The notes under the pieces are model-generated. The model was not told the origin of the DNA. It made no database searches and saw only the letters and a program-made list of their open reading frames with translations. From Allorhizobium undicola ORS 992 = ATCC 700741 (GTDB lineage Bacteria; Pseudomonadota; Alphaproteobacteria; Rhizobiales; Rhizobiaceae): 64,000 nucleotides of DNA. Made by a program: the position numbers and the translations under genes. Location of the stretch: NCBI RefSeq assembly GCF_000621665.1, contig NZ_JHXQ01000010.1, positions 62,001-126,000 of the forward strand, in the 5' to 3' direction. The first letter of the stretch is position 1. Each line of letters starts with the position of its first letter. Shown here in pieces: positions 1 to 7,086 of this stretch.

Positions 1-369
1 CGGCTTGCCGCAACCCGGCTGCTCGAAGGGCTGGATTATGTCGGCGTGGTCGGCATCGAATTCTTCCTGATGGCCGATGGGCGGCTGGTTGCCAATGAAA
101 TGGCCCCGCGCGTGCATAATTCCGGCCACTGGACGGAAGCGGCCTGCGTGATTTCCCAGTTCGAGCAGCATATGCGCGCCGTGGCCGGAATGGCGCTTGG
201 GAATCCGGCCCGCCACAGCGACTGCATCATGACCAACCTTATCGGTGACGATGTGGATGCCGTGCCGCAATGGCTTGTGACAGACAATGTCCTTGTGCAT
301 CTCTATGGCAAGAGCGAGGCCCGCCCCGGCCGGAAAATGGGGCATGTGACGCAACTTCTTCCCCGGTAA
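1..369 (+). CDS. purK: PurK, N5-carboxyaminoimidazole ribonucleotide synthase (C-terminal part)
   Basis: This is the C-terminal part of the ATP-grasp enzyme that carboxylates aminoimidazole ribonucleotide with ATP and bicarbonate in cytosolic purine synthesis. The reading frame is open from base 1, so the 5' end lies outside the window. The motifs GIEFF and NEMAPRVHNSGHWT, followed by ACVISQFEQHMRA, are characteristic of the PurK ATP-grasp metal-binding region and C-terminal domain. The visible part is about 122 residues of a family that is normally 350-390. The gene stops at 367-369, and a promoter for the next gene begins about 40 bases later. purE would be expected just upstream, outside the window. 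Confidence 0.95.
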   Translation, partial: RLAATRLLEGLDYVGVVGIEFFLMADGRLVANEMAPRVHNSGHWTEAACVISQFEQHMRAVAGMALGNPARHSDCIMTNLIGDDVDAVPQWLVTDNVLVHLYGKSEARPGRKMGHVTQLLPR

Positions 370-405
370 AAGCGGCAGAAAATGCCGGAAAACCCGCGAT
401 AGCGG

Positions 406-434
406 TTGACATTCCGGCAGCTCACGGGCTATGA
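406..434 (+). promoter_or_regulatory. Probable sigma-70 promoter for rpmJ
   Basis: TTGACA at 406-411 is followed after exactly 17 bases by CTATGA at 429-434, close to the alphaproteobacterial housekeeping consensus. Transcription would start near 441, giving rpmJ a leader of about 93 nucleotides. The call rests on consensus match only. Confidence 0.55.
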
Positions 435-455
435 GCCCACCAACCCTGAAACAGT

Positions 456-476
456 GCGCCCCAAGGCGCGCTTTTC
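456..476 (+). terminator. Terminator-like hairpin in the purK-rpmJ gap
   Basis: The inverted repeat GCGCC-CCAA-GGCGC is followed by GCTTTTC. It could end purK transcripts. It also lies downstream of the predicted rpmJ start point, so it could act as an attenuator in the rpmJ leader. The T-run is short, so efficiency is uncertain. Confidence 0.45.
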
Positions 477-498
477 TATGTAAGAGACACCGGTGGAA

Positions 499-525
499 CC
501 GCATGGTTCCCTGGCAACCATGCGG
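499..525 (+). promoter_or_regulatory. Perfect hairpin in the rpmJ leader
   Basis: CCGCATGGTT (499-508) and AACCATGCGG (516-525) form a perfect 10-bp stem with a 7-nt loop, ending 8 bases before the rpmJ ATG. No Shine-Dalgarno sequence is visible between the hairpin and the start codon. The structure is therefore positioned to govern ribosome entry, possibly as an autogenous control site; that role is inferred. Confidence 0.6.
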
Positions 526-533
526 ATCGAAAA

Positions 534-659
534 ATGAAGATCAAGAACTCGCTGAAAGCGCTGAAGGCTCGTCACCGCGACAACCGTCTGGTTCGCCGCA
601 AGGGCCGCGTTTACATCATCAACAAGCAGAACCCGCGTTTCAAGGCTCGCCAGGGCTGA
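534..659 (+). CDS. rpmJ: 50S ribosomal protein L36
   Basis: This encodes the 41-residue large-subunit ribosomal protein L36. It begins [14 protein letters not shown] and ends [12 protein letters not shown], and is highly basic as expected for this family. It lacks the zinc-binding cysteines of the classical form, so it is the cysteine-free (C-minus, YkgO-like) type usual in alphaproteobacteria. The start is the only sensible ATG in frame. The gene is monocistronic, with its own promoter at 406-434, a structured leader and a strong terminator at 726-766. It was found by direct translation. Confidence 0.93.
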   Translation: MKIKNSLKALKARHRDNRLVRRKGRVYIINKQNPRFKARQG

Positions 660-725
660 GGCTGCTTTCACTGCCATGTCAATTGGTGGTGAATGAATGA
701 TGAGACTGTAAATTTTGGTTTGAAT

Positions 726-766
726 AAAGGCGCATGGAAGATAGGTTATCTTCCATGCGCCTTTTT
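726..766 (+). terminator. Rho-independent terminator of rpmJ
   Basis: A perfect 14-bp stem (729-742 with 748-761, loop AGGTT) is flanked by AAA and a TTTTT run. The 3' arm contains the ATG at 755 that best fits the start of the next gene, so the terminator and that translation start overlap. Confidence 0.85.
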
Positions 767-1372
767 CGTTTCACACCTGCCATGTGCCTCGCCCCTCTCC
801 TGCTTTGCGGGCTTCCGACCTTTGCCGCGCACGCGCTCGACAAGCCGGCGGATATTGAAAGGATCGAGTCGTCTGATGCTGCCGCCCTGGCGCAGAAGCC
901 GGTGGAAGAGTTACTGGACGAGCTGAAGCGCGAACGTAAACCCGACAGCGCCAAGGTCATTAGCGGCGCCATTCAGGCGGCCTGGGGTGATTCCGGCAGC
1001 GCTACGGCAAATCTTTTGATGCAATGGGCCGCAGACGCCATCAAAAAGAAGAACAATGCCGCGGCGCTGGATTTTCTTGATCAGATCATCGTCTTGAAGC
1101 CGGATTACGCCGAAGTCTGGTATCGCCGCGCCACCTTGCATTACGCCATGGACAATTATGGCAAGGCGGTCTCCGACCTGAACCATGCCCTTCAGCTTCA
1201 ACCACGGCATTTCGCCGCGCTCTCCAGCCTGGCGACGATTCTCACCGACATGGGCCGGGATGCCAAGGCCCTGCAAGCCTGGCAGGATTATCTTTCCATC
1301 TATCCCGCCGACAGGGCCGCACAGGAAGCCGTCTCCACGCTTTCCGAAAAACTGTCCGGAACCCGGACGTGA
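755..1372 (+). CDS. Secreted/periplasmic TPR-repeat protein
   Basis: This is a protein of about 205 residues with a signal peptide (MRLFRFTP, a hydrophobic stretch, then an AHA-type cleavage site near residue 27). About three tetratricopeptide repeats fill the second half, for example YAEVWYRRATLHYAMDNY and FAALSSLATILTDMGRDA. TPR proteins mediate protein-protein contacts; the partner is unknown. The ATG at 755 is preferred because it starts a normal signal peptide. An in-frame ATG at 734 with AAAGG at 726-730 would add seven residues. Both starts lie in the rpmJ terminator hairpin, so this gene may be expressed by read-through or from a start further in. It ends 13 bases before the next gene, suggesting co-transcription. 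Confidence 0.8.
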   Translation: MRLFRFTPAMCLAPLLLCGLPTFAAHALDKPADIERIESSDAAALAQKPVEELLDELKRERKPDSAKVISGAIQAAWGDSGSATANLLMQWAADAIKKKNNAAALDFLDQIIVLKPDYAEVWYRRATLHYAMDNYGKAVSDLNHALQLQPRHFAALSSLATILTDMGRDAKALQAWQDYLSIYPADRAAQEAVSTLSEKLSGTRT

Positions 1373-1385
1373 GATGGATTGACTG

Positions 1386-2342
1386 ATGCTCCTTGTGACC
1401 GTCGCGATGATCGCGAGCCTGCTGCTTGCCGCCGCCGCCGGGCTTTGGCTGCATTCGCGCCTCTTCACCCGCCTGATCGAGAAACGCTACCCTAATACGG
1501 GCCGATTGATCGATCTGGGACATCTCAAACTCAATGTCCTGCATGTTGCCGCAGGGCCAAATCCCGATCTGCCGCCCATTGTCTTCATCCACGGCGCCAG
1601 CGGCAATCTGCGGGATCAGGCGGGCGCTTTTCTTGAGCCCTTGCGGGGCCGCGCCGAGCTTCTCTTCATCGACCGGCCAGGCCACGGCTATTCCGAACGC
1701 GGCGGGCCGCAAAACGCCACCCCGGACGGACAGGCAAAGGCGCTTGCCGATGCCATGGACCGGCTGGGCATTGCCCAGGCTATCATTGTCGGGCACTCCT
1801 TCGGCGGCGCCATTGCGGCAAGCTTTGCCCTCTTCCACCCGGAAAAAACACGCGGTCTGCTATTTCTTGCACCGGCAACCCACCCATGGCCAACCGGCGT
1901 GGACTGGCATTACCGGCTGGCGGTCCGGCCGGTTCTGGGCTGGCTGTTTTCCCACCTCATCGTGCCGCTTGCCGGACGCTTGCGGCTGGACAGCGCCACC
2001 CGCGGCGTCTTTGCACCCGACCCGCGCCCGACGGATTACATCGCGACCACCGCTCCGCATCTGGTGCTGCGCCCCCGCACCTTCCGTCATAATGCCGAAG
2101 ACGTGACGCGGCTTCATGCCTATGTGACCGCGACCGCGCCGCTCTATCGCGCCATCACGGCGCCAACCGTTGTCATCTCCGGCACAGAAGATCGGATCGT
2201 GCTCGCCGACATCCATTCACGGGGGCTGGCCCGTGATATTGCCGGGGCAGAGTTGATCTGGGTGGACGGCATGGGCCACAAGCCTGACTATGCCGCAAAC
2301 GCTCTGGCCGTCACGGCCCTGGAACGCCTCGCCCGCCGATGA
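1386..2342 (+). CDS. Alpha/beta-fold hydrolase
   Basis: This 318-residue alpha/beta hydrolase starts with a hydrophobic N-terminal segment (residues 1-20) that may be a membrane anchor. The oxyanion region reads FIHGASGN, the nucleophile elbow is GHSFGG (serine nucleophile, about residue 139), the acid is probably in GTEDRIV and the histidine in GMGHKPD. The catalytic triad is therefore intact. The substrate cannot be read from sequence; esterase, lipase or haloperoxidase-like activity are all possible. It lies just downstream of the TPR gene and probably shares its transcript. Confidence 0.85.
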   Translation: MLLVTVAMIASLLLAAAAGLWLHSRLFTRLIEKRYPNTGRLIDLGHLKLNVLHVAAGPNPDLPPIVFIHGASGNLRDQAGAFLEPLRGRAELLFIDRPGHGYSERGGPQNATPDGQAKALADAMDRLGIAQAIIVGHSFGGAIAASFALFHPEKTRGLLFLAPATHPWPTGVDWHYRLAVRPVLGWLFSHLIVPLAGRLRLDSATRGVFAPDPRPTDYIATTAPHLVLRPRTFRHNAEDVTRLHAYVTATAPLYRAITAPTVVISGTEDRIVLADIHSRGLARDIAGAELIWVDGMGHKPDYAANALAVTALERLARR

Positions 2343-3034
2343 CTGCAAAAGGATGCTCTCCCCTTCTGCAAGGGTGACACCGCCGATAAAATTTTCTTTA
2401 CAGCTCCCCTAGGATTTTAGAGAAAATCAACTCTCAGTTGGTGTAAAAATGGCACAATCCCTTGGTTTCCTCCCCTAAAAAATGCGGGATTTTGGGGTTT
2501 GAACCGATTTAGAGTCCATTTCATTGGCACTTCAAACAGTCGGTTAAGCCATCCATAACCACGCAACATTTTTGGCACAACCAGCAATAGATCAATATTG
2601 ACATTGCAAGCCAAAATTTGTATTTCGGTAATTGCAGTAACGAGAAGATTTTGAAGAAGAAATTTTCTCAACGACGTAATTATATTTTTTTCTATTTTCC
2701 TAATTTCTATATTAGAAATAGATAAAAAGCCACCAATCCGGGGGCTTTTTGTCGTTATGAGCCCGGAAATACAAGCAGGTATCTTTCACAGGATCATAAC
2801 GAAGGGGCACCGCCTCCCATTTCCCGCCGGAACTGCCTTTTTACACTTGGCAAATGTCAATAAACTCCAACCTTACAGTCTTTTTACAGAGGGACCTCCC
2901 TTTCACTGAACGCCGCGATGAGGGGTTTGCATCGTCCTTTGTGCGTTAAATAGCGCGCGCTCCAGGCCTTCGTTTTCGCGCATTTCCGGGCGAAAGCCCG
3001 CAAAGACACTTTTCTCGGAACAATGCTCTCGAAT
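2343..3034. other. Long AT-rich intergenic region without a convincing gene
   Basis: About 690 bases separate the hydrolase gene from the pyk terminator. The part from 2390 to 2720 is clearly more AT-rich than its surroundings. It contains the palindrome TTTCTA-TAT-TAGAAA (2705-2719) and a bidirectional terminator-like hairpin at 2724-2750. The bases around 2932-2949 resemble one arm of the Bru-RS repeat. A minus-strand open frame of 84 codons at 2417-2671 has no recognisable family. I see no supported gene here, though a small RNA ending at 2750 is possible. Confidence 0.5.
2724..2750. terminator. Terminator-like hairpin, symmetric
   Basis: AAAAAGCC (2724-2731) and GGCTTTTT (2743-2750) pair around an 11-nt loop, leaving a T-run on either strand. 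No gene is recognised just upstream on the plus strand, so it may end an unrecognised small RNA from the AT-rich region. Confidence 0.45.
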
Positions 3035-3060
3035 GAAAAAGGGCTACCCTGAGGCAGCCC
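3035..3060 (-). terminator. Rho-independent terminator of the DUF1036-pyk operon
   Basis: On the minus strand GGGCT and AGCCC (3041-3060) form a stem followed by TTTTT. It lies about 145 bases beyond the pyk stop codon, with no other minus-strand gene between. Confidence 0.65.
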
Positions 3061-3204
3061 CACCTTCTCAAATAATGTCCCGGAAACGGGCAGCGCAGCC
3101 CTTCAACCGCATAAACCCGATCACGCGGCTGACGGTCCGTTTCGGGAGATGACGTGCGAAAGGCCGGGCTTCACCGCGACCGGCTCATCCCCTCCCGTAC
3201 AGGC

Positions 3205-4647
3205 TTACACGCCGCTCAGGCCGTCAGGACCAATATAGGCGATGCGCAGCATATTGGTGGCTCCCGGCGTGCCGAGCGGCACACCAGCGGAGATAATCAA
3301 CCGGTCGCCGGGCTTGCCGAATTCTTCGGAAACCACGATGCGGCAGGCGCGATTGACCATATCGTCCAGGTCCGTCGGCTCTTCGGAAACGACGCAATGC
3401 AAGCCCCAAACCACGGAAAGCCGCCTTGCCGTCTGGATAACCGGCGAAAGCGCCAGGATCGGCACCTCCGGCCGCTCGCGCGAGGCACGCAGGCCCGTGG
3501 TGCCAGAGGAGGTATAGCAGACGATCGCCGTCAGCTTCAGCGTCTCGGCAATCTGGCGGGCGGCAAGCGAAATGGCGTCGGCGCCCGTTGCTTCCGGCTG
3601 CGGGCGCTGGGCGTAGATGATGCCGGGGTAATGCGGCTCACGCTCAACGGTGCGGGCAATGGACGCCATGGTGGAAACGGCCTCCACCGGATACTGGCCG
3701 GACGCCGATTCGGCAGACAGCATGATTGCGTCGGCACCTTCGAACACCGCCGTCGCCACGTCGGAAACTTCAGCACGGGTCGGCACAGGCGCGGAGATCA
3801 TCGATTCCAGCATCTGCGTAGCCACGACCACCGGCTTGCCTGCCTTGCGACATGCGCGAATCAACTGCTTTTGCAGCCCCGGCACGGCTTCCAGCGGCAT
3901 TTCCACGCCCAGATCGCCGCGCGCCACCATCAGCGCATCCGACAATTCGATGATTTCATCGATGCGTTCGATGGCCTGCGGTTTTTCGATCTTGGACATC
4001 AGGCCGACACGGCCACGGGCAATCTTGCGCACTTCTGCGAGATCTTCCGGACGCTGGATGAAGGACAAGGCAACCCAATCGACTTCATTGGTGGCCAGAA
4101 CCGCATCGAGGTCGGCACGGTCCTTGTCGGTCAATACGCCGGTGGCAAGGATCGTGTCCGGCAGGCTCACGCCCTTGCGGTCGGAAATCCTGGTTCCGGC
4201 GATAACCGTGCAGACGATGCTCTTGCCATCGGCCTTGTCGGCGCGAAGATGCAGCTTGCCGTCATCGATCAACAGCCGGTCGCCCGCCTTGACCGCTTCC
4301 AGGATTTCCGGATGCGGCAGGAAAACGCGGGTTTCGTCGCCCGGCTCGTCCTTGTTGTCGAGCGTGAAGGTTTGTCCCGGTTTCAGCTCAACCGTGGTAT
4401 TGGCAAACTTGCCGACGCGGAGCTTCGGGCCTTGCAGGTCGGCCAGAATGCCGATGGGCCGCCCGCAGGCTGCCTCGACATTGCGGATGCGGCCAATGAG
4501 GGTTCGCATCACGTCATGGCTTGCATGACTCATGTTGATGCGGAACAGATCCGCCCCGGCCTCGTGCAGCTTGCGGATCATCGCTTCGTCCTGCGAGGCA
4601 GGCCCCAGCGTTGCGAGGATCTTTACTTTACGGTTGCGCTTCATCAC
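3205..4647 (-). CDS. pyk: Pyruvate kinase
   Basis: Pyruvate kinase makes ATP and pyruvate from phosphoenolpyruvate and ADP, the last step of glycolysis, in the cytosol. The 480-residue length is normal. Diagnostic segments are KILATLGPAS at the N-terminus, ADLFRINMSHAS, ILADLQGPKLR, the active-site block MVARGDLGVEMP and VVVATQMLESM. The C-terminal allosteric domain (about residues 350-480) is complete. Its ATG overlaps the stop of the upstream DUF1036 gene by 4 bases, so the two are translationally coupled. A terminator lies at 3035-3060. Confidence 0.97.
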   Translation of the reverse strand: MMKRNRKVKILATLGPASQDEAMIRKLHEAGADLFRINMSHASHDVMRTLIGRIRNVEAACGRPIGILADLQGPKLRVGKFANTTVELKPGQTFTLDNKDEPGDETRVFLPHPEILEAVKAGDRLLIDDGKLHLRADKADGKSIVCTVIAGTRISDRKGVSLPDTILATGVLTDKDRADLDAVLATNEVDWVALSFIQRPEDLAEVRKIARGRVGLMSKIEKPQAIERIDEIIELSDALMVARGDLGVEMPLEAVPGLQKQLIRACRKAGKPVVVATQMLESMISAPVPTRAEVSDVATAVFEGADAIMLSAESASGQYPVEAVSTMASIARTVEREPHYPGIIYAQRPQPEATGADAISLAARQIAETLKLTAIVCYTSSGTTGLRASRERPEVPILALSPVIQTARRLSVVWGLHCVVSEEPTDLDDMVNRACRIVVSEEFGKPGDRLIISAGVPLGTPGATNMLRIAYIGPDGLSGV

Positions 4648-5183
4648 TTCTGGCCTTCCCCGGTCCCTGGCGTGTCAGACAACTGAACCATCCAGCTTGC
4701 CTGGCGGCCCGTGTCATATTCCTTGAATCCCATTTGCTGATAGCCGCGCTTGAAGCAATCTTCGACGCCAACGATCTTGAACTCGTTTTCCGCCACGCAC
4801 ATGTTGACGTTTCCGGTCCAGCGGCCGCCGCGTGCGGCGTCCTCGGCGTAAAGATAATAGTAGCGCGACTGGAGTTCCCCTTCGATCAGGGTGGCGCAGG
4901 TAGAGGCAGGCACCTGCCACCACCCCTCGCTGACCCAGCCCGCATCGGCCCGATAACCGATCGCCACACCCACCAGATTCTGGGTGTTGTTGCAGACGCG
5001 AAACTCCGCCCGGGCCGGAGCGGCAAAGGCGAAGGAGGCAGCGATGACGCTGAACAACAGGAAAAGGCGCGATAGCCGCCCGGCTCCTGCTACGGAAGAA
5101 AGTGTTGTGAAACTGGGCACGGCTTCCGACGGAACTCCATTTTTCTGTGCTGCCTTCTTGCGATCATGAACCGAGAAAGTCAA
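4644..5183 (-). CDS. DUF1036 exported protein
   Basis: This 179-residue protein has a hydrophobic export signal at about residues 37-60 (LFLLFSVIAASFAFA followed by APARA). The mature part matches the DUF1036 family: FRVCNNTQNLVGVAIGYR, EGWWQVP, YYLYAEDA and a C-terminal FKEYDTG. Cysteines at conserved spacing suggest periplasmic disulfides. The function is unknown; family members are common in Rhizobiales. The start at 5183 puts about 35 residues ahead of the signal, so a later start such as a GTG near residue 23 is possible. It precedes and overlaps pyk by ATGA. Confidence 0.75.
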   Translation of the reverse strand: MTFSVHDRKKAAQKNGVPSEAVPSFTTLSSVAGAGRLSRLFLLFSVIAASFAFAAPARAEFRVCNNTQNLVGVAIGYRADAGWVSEGWWQVPASTCATLIEGELQSRYYYLYAEDAARGGRWTGNVNMCVAENEFKIVGVEDCFKRGYQQMGFKEYDTGRQASWMVQLSDTPGTGEGQK

Positions 5184-5402
5184 CGCAACTCTAATCGATT
5201 GTAATGAATGACGGCATCATCCGATGTGACTTTGGCACAAACTTGACCCTGGGGTAAACGGATCTGTCTCTTTCCAGCGCAAAATCACTTTGGGAGGTGG
5301 CAGGCGCAAGACCGGAATTTACCGAGGATATTTGGTGTACTGGCCGCAAAACTGCCGCAGAATTGGGTTGGAAGAGCCTCTGGATCGTTTTACCCTGTGT
5401 AC

Positions 5403-6200
5403 ATGACAGATTTTGCACCCTTCGAACGCCTGAACGGCAATCCGGCAAACGGTCTGGTTCTGCTTGCCGATCATGCGATGAACCTGCTGCCCGCCGCCTA
5501 TGGCACTCTTGGCCTGCCGGAAAGTGCCTTTGCGCGCCATATCGCCTATGACATCGGCATAGAAGGCTTGACGCGCCAGCTATCGGCCCGGCTTGACGCC
5601 CCGGCCCTTCTCTGCCGCTTTTCCCGGCTGCTGATCGATCCCAATCGCGGTGAAGACGACCCGACGCTGATCATGCGCATTTCCGATGGCGCCATCGTGC
5701 CGGGCAACCACCCGATTTCCCCGCAGGAATGGCAGAACCGCATCGAGACCTATCACCGTCCCTATCATCGGGCGGTGGCGCAAATGCTGCAAAGCGTGGC
5801 GCAGGCCACGGGCAAGGCGCCGCTCGTCCTGTCGCTGCATTCCTATACGCCGGCCTGGAAGGGTGTGGCGCGGCCGTGGCACGCGGCTGTTCTATGGGAT
5901 AGCGACCACCGGGCCGTGCACCCGCTTCTCGACAGGCTTCGCGCCGCGCAGGATATTCTTGTGGGCGACAACCAACCCTATGACGGCGCGCTCAAGGGCG
6001 ATACGCTCTATCGCCATTGCATGAAGAGCGGAATGCCCCACGCCCTTCTGGAGGTGCGCCAGGACCTCATTGCCGATAAAGCCGGCATCACCGCCTGGGC
6101 TGACAGGCTGGAGCCGATTTTTCGTGACATGAACGCCGACCCTGCCCTGCACGAATACCGGCATTTTGCCGCCCGTGCCGATGGCAGGCGGCACCCATGA
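5403..6200 (+). CDS. N-formylglutamate amidohydrolase family protein
   Basis: This protein of about 265 residues belongs to the N-formylglutamate amidohydrolase (HutG-like) family of zinc hydrolases. The family N-terminus VLLADHAMN, the acid-rich DPNRGEDDPTLI block and LSLHSYTP are visible, with LLEVRQDLI near the end. In histidine degradation such enzymes release formate from N-formylglutamate; no hut gene is adjacent, so the true substrate is open. The ATG at 5403 was chosen; an in-frame GTG lies two codons upstream. It overlaps the following DUF1244 region and is probably co-transcribed with it. A second, more HutG-like family member sits at 44065-44952. Confidence 0.8.
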   Translation: MTDFAPFERLNGNPANGLVLLADHAMNLLPAAYGTLGLPESAFARHIAYDIGIEGLTRQLSARLDAPALLCRFSRLLIDPNRGEDDPTLIMRISDGAIVPGNHPISPQEWQNRIETYHRPYHRAVAQMLQSVAQATGKAPLVLSLHSYTPAWKGVARPWHAAVLWDSDHRAVHPLLDRLRAAQDILVGDNQPYDGALKGDTLYRHCMKSGMPHALLEVRQDLIADKAGITAWADRLEPIFRDMNADPALHEYRHFAARADGRRHP

Positions 6201-6208
6201 GGAAACCA

Positions 6209-6508
6209 ATGCCGGATTTGACCCCACAACAACAAACCGAACTGGAAGCTGCCGCCTTTCGCCGCCTGCTCAAGCACCTTCGCGAACGGCCGGATGTCCA
6301 GAACATCGATCTGATGAACCTCGCGGGCTTTTGCCGTAACTGTCTGGCAAACTGGTATCAGGACGCAGCCGATGCCGCAGGCATTGAAATGGTACGGCAG
6401 GAAGCGCGCCAGCACATCTACGGTATGCCCTACGAAGAATGGAAGGCCCAGCACCAGAAGGAAGCCACCGCCGCCCAGCGGCAGGCCTTTGAAAAAAAGC
6501 AGGAATAG
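6209..6508 (+). CDS. DUF1244 domain protein
   Basis: This is a 99-residue cytosolic protein of the DUF1244 family, with the signature LMNLAGFCRNCLANWY and the acidic-basic helix YGMPYEEWKAQHQ. The function is unknown. The ATG at 6209 is favoured because GAGGAA lies 5-9 bases upstream; an ATG at 6197 overlapping the previous stop as ATGA would add four residues. The tight packing indicates one operon with the amidohydrolase-like gene before it. The cysteine pair FCRNC could bind a metal, but this is not shown. Confidence 0.85.
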   Translation: MPDLTPQQQTELEAAAFRRLLKHLRERPDVQNIDLMNLAGFCRNCLANWYQDAADAAGIEMVRQEARQHIYGMPYEEWKAQHQKEATAAQRQAFEKKQE

Positions 6509-6706
6509 AGCCGCCGCCCGCCCCGCTGCCGCCTGTCCACGCAAAAGGACTTGACCTTCGCAGCACTTCAAGGCAGGTCAGCCGCACGACATTTCCGCGT
6601 CTGTCCACACCTTGTGTGGAGCGTGGGGATCAACCAGATTTCACCACCGGCGCGACATTCACCATCCCTGCGGATGCCGATGCCGCGCCCCTGCAAGGAG
6701 ACATTC

Positions 6707-6970
6707 ATGTCTGATGCTCATGGCGTCGCCCGCGACCAGTTGCGCGCTTTTGTCGAACGGATCGAGCGGCTCGAAGAAGAAAAGAAGACCATTGCCGACG
6801 ACATCAAGGATGTCTACGGCGAGGCCAAGGCCATGGGCTTCGACACCAAGATCCTCAAAAAGGTGATTGCCCTGCGCAAGAAGGATGAGCAGGAGCGCAT
6901 GGAAGAGGATCTTATCCTCGATACCTATCTTCATGCTCTCGGCATGATCGAAAGCCCACCGGAAGGCTGA
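6707..6970 (+). CDS. UPF0335 / DUF2312 protein
   Basis: This 87-residue protein belongs to UPF0335 (DUF2312), small alphaproteobacterial proteins. Landmarks are [34 protein letters not shown] and KVIALRKKD. It is predicted almost wholly helical with coiled-coil potential. A possible RNA- or DNA-associated role is conjecture. The start at 6707 has a clear AAGGAG at 6695-6700. It stands alone, with a strong terminator at 6999-7033. Confidence 0.9.
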   Translation: MSDAHGVARDQLRAFVERIERLEEEKKTIADDIKDVYGEAKAMGFDTKILKKVIALRKKDEQERMEEDLILDTYLHALGMIESPPEG

Positions 6971-6998
6971 GCCGCCCGGCGCAACCATGATGAAAAGC

Positions 6999-7033
6999 AA
7001 AAGCCGCGGAAGATCCTGTCTTCCGCGGCTTTT
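6999..7033 (+). terminator. Rho-independent terminator after the UPF0335 gene
   Basis: GCCGCGGAAGA (7003-7013) pairs perfectly with TCTTCCGCGGC (7019-7029) around TCCTG, flanked by AAAA and TTTT. The flanking A and T runs could let it work in both directions, but the minus-strand DUF882 gene ends at 7087 and would also be served. Confidence 0.85.
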
Positions 7034-7086
7034 CTATGTCCGGGTTTGCAAGCGGAAAGGCGGATCCCGCCCATCCTGATTGTTTC

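Noticed and set aside
2417..2671. 84-codon minus-strand open frame in the AT-rich region
   Set aside because: No ribosome site, no recognisable family, and the composition differs from neighbouring genes. It is probably a chance frame in AT-rich DNA.
2932..2949. Bru-RS half arm before pyk
   Set aside because: CGTCCTTTGTGCGTT matches one arm, but no second arm or second hairpin follows, so it was not counted as a repeat copy.
3154..4686. 510-codon plus-strand frame opposite pyk
   Set aside because: It is the antisense of a certain pyk gene and has the arginine/histidine-rich composition of a shadow frame.
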